This document shows positions 63,767 to 64,000 of a stretch of 64,000 bases of DNA, one piece after another. Both the position numbers and the translations under genes were made by a program. The DNA is from Acidaminobacter sp. GTDB lineage: Bacteria; Bacillota; Clostridia; Peptostreptococcales; Acidaminobacteraceae. The stretch's first letter is position 1. Each line of letters starts with the position of its first letter. Under the pieces are notes generated by a model, which made no database searches, was not told the origin of the DNA, and was given only the letters and a program-made list of their open reading frames with translations. The DNA lies in the NCBI RefSeq assembly GCF_030247605.1, contig NZ_JAOTSB010000002.1:124001-188000 (forward strand), in the 5' to 3' direction.

Positions 63767-64000
63767 CTAAAGATTGATCCCCGTTTTACTTTCGCCGCTT
63801 TTGGCTTTAATGGCAGCCTGGGCAGCAGCCAGCTTGGCGATCGGAACACGATAAGGCGAACACGAAACATACTCAAGACCAATTTCATGGCAAAATTCAA
63901 CAGATTTTGGTTCTCCGCCATGTTCGCCGCAAATGCCTAGTTTGATCTCCGGACGAGTCTGACGGCCGAGCTCTATCGCCATCTTCATAAGCTTGCCGAC
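63767..64000 (-). CDS. ppdK: Pyruvate phosphate dikinase, partial (C-terminus)
   Basis: Only the last 77 codons are in the window. [20 protein letters not shown] carries the catalytic cysteine of the PEP/pyruvate domain, and [18 protein letters not shown] is the typical end. The enzyme interconverts pyruvate, ATP and phosphate with PEP, AMP and PPi. The gene runs off the right edge. Confidence 0.95.
   Translation of the reverse strand, partial: VGKLMKMAIELGRQTRPEIKLGICGEHGGEPKSVEFCHEIGLEYVSCSPYRVPIAKLAAAQAAIKAKSGESKTGINL

Noticed and set aside
1..64000. CRISPR array, prophage, rRNA genes or complete insertion sequence
   Set aside because: No regularly spaced repeats, phage genes, rRNA sequence or full transposase gene seen.

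Overview
The window reads as a chromosomal segment of an anaerobic, Gram-positive Clostridia-type bacterium. Supporting signs are a dgt-dnaG-rpoD-trmK-nif3 block next to the RNase P RNA, the yfmF/yfmH protease pair, a T-box in front of cysK, ferredoxin-dependent 2-oxoacid oxidoreductase genes, pyruvate phosphate dikinase, and two genes that use UGA for selenocysteine. No phage, plasmid or CRISPR array is visible. I cannot name a genus.

Layout. 1-5.3 kb: lgt, yfmH/yfmF, a stand-alone rpsD and ychF. 5.6-11 kb: a four-gene ABC importer with a DUF3798 lipoprotein. 11-16.4 kb: two MFS transporters, a UbiA-type prenyltransferase, a DUF2752 protein and a sensor kinase. 16.6-19.5 kb: tRNA-Leu(CAG), ung, a MATE transporter and tpx. 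19.6-23.6 kb: a 2-oxoacid oxidoreductase pair and a ROK regulator. 23.7-26.7 kb: a small membrane protein, pduL-deoC behind a palindromic operator, a flavoprotein and hpt. 26.8-31.7 kb: an RND pump, its adaptor and a TetR regulator. 32-37 kb: a compact Tad/Flp-like secretion locus with an FHA protein, in which the cpaF ATPase is split by a +1 frameshift at CCC-TGA. 37.2-43.2 kb: a membrane protein, a 96-residue selenoprotein easily missed because of its in-frame UGA, a carboxytransferase, an Lrp regulator, and a solute-binding protein beside a sensor kinase. 43.3-49 kb: cysE/cysK under a T-box, a nucleoside hydrolase, mscL, a lipid kinase and a fluoride-riboswitch-controlled antiporter. 49.3-56.8 kb: a formate dehydrogenase operon (three NADH-module subunits plus a selenocysteine FdhA), a MobA-FdhD fusion and a flavodoxin. 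57-64 kb: rnpB, nif3, trmK, rpoD, dnaG, dgt and the end of ppdK.

How the parts connect. The formate dehydrogenase operon and the adjoining MobA-FdhD fusion form a coherent unit: a molybdopterin/tungstopterin enzyme, its electron-transfer partners and cofactor maturation. Both selenoprotein genes carry a hairpin with a GGUC apical loop 18-20 nt after the UGA, so one SelB/SECIS system could serve both.

Most unusual items: the small selenoprotein; the cpaF frameshift, which has a Shine-Dalgarno-like stretch just upstream and looks like a release-factor-2-type site; two copies of a ~115 bp element with inverted ends and the start of a transposase-like reading frame; two copies of a ~62 nt hairpin whose inner stems differ in sequence but keep pairing; and an FdhD domain lacking its usual cysteine pair. 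All assignments are by eye from sequence; no database search was run.
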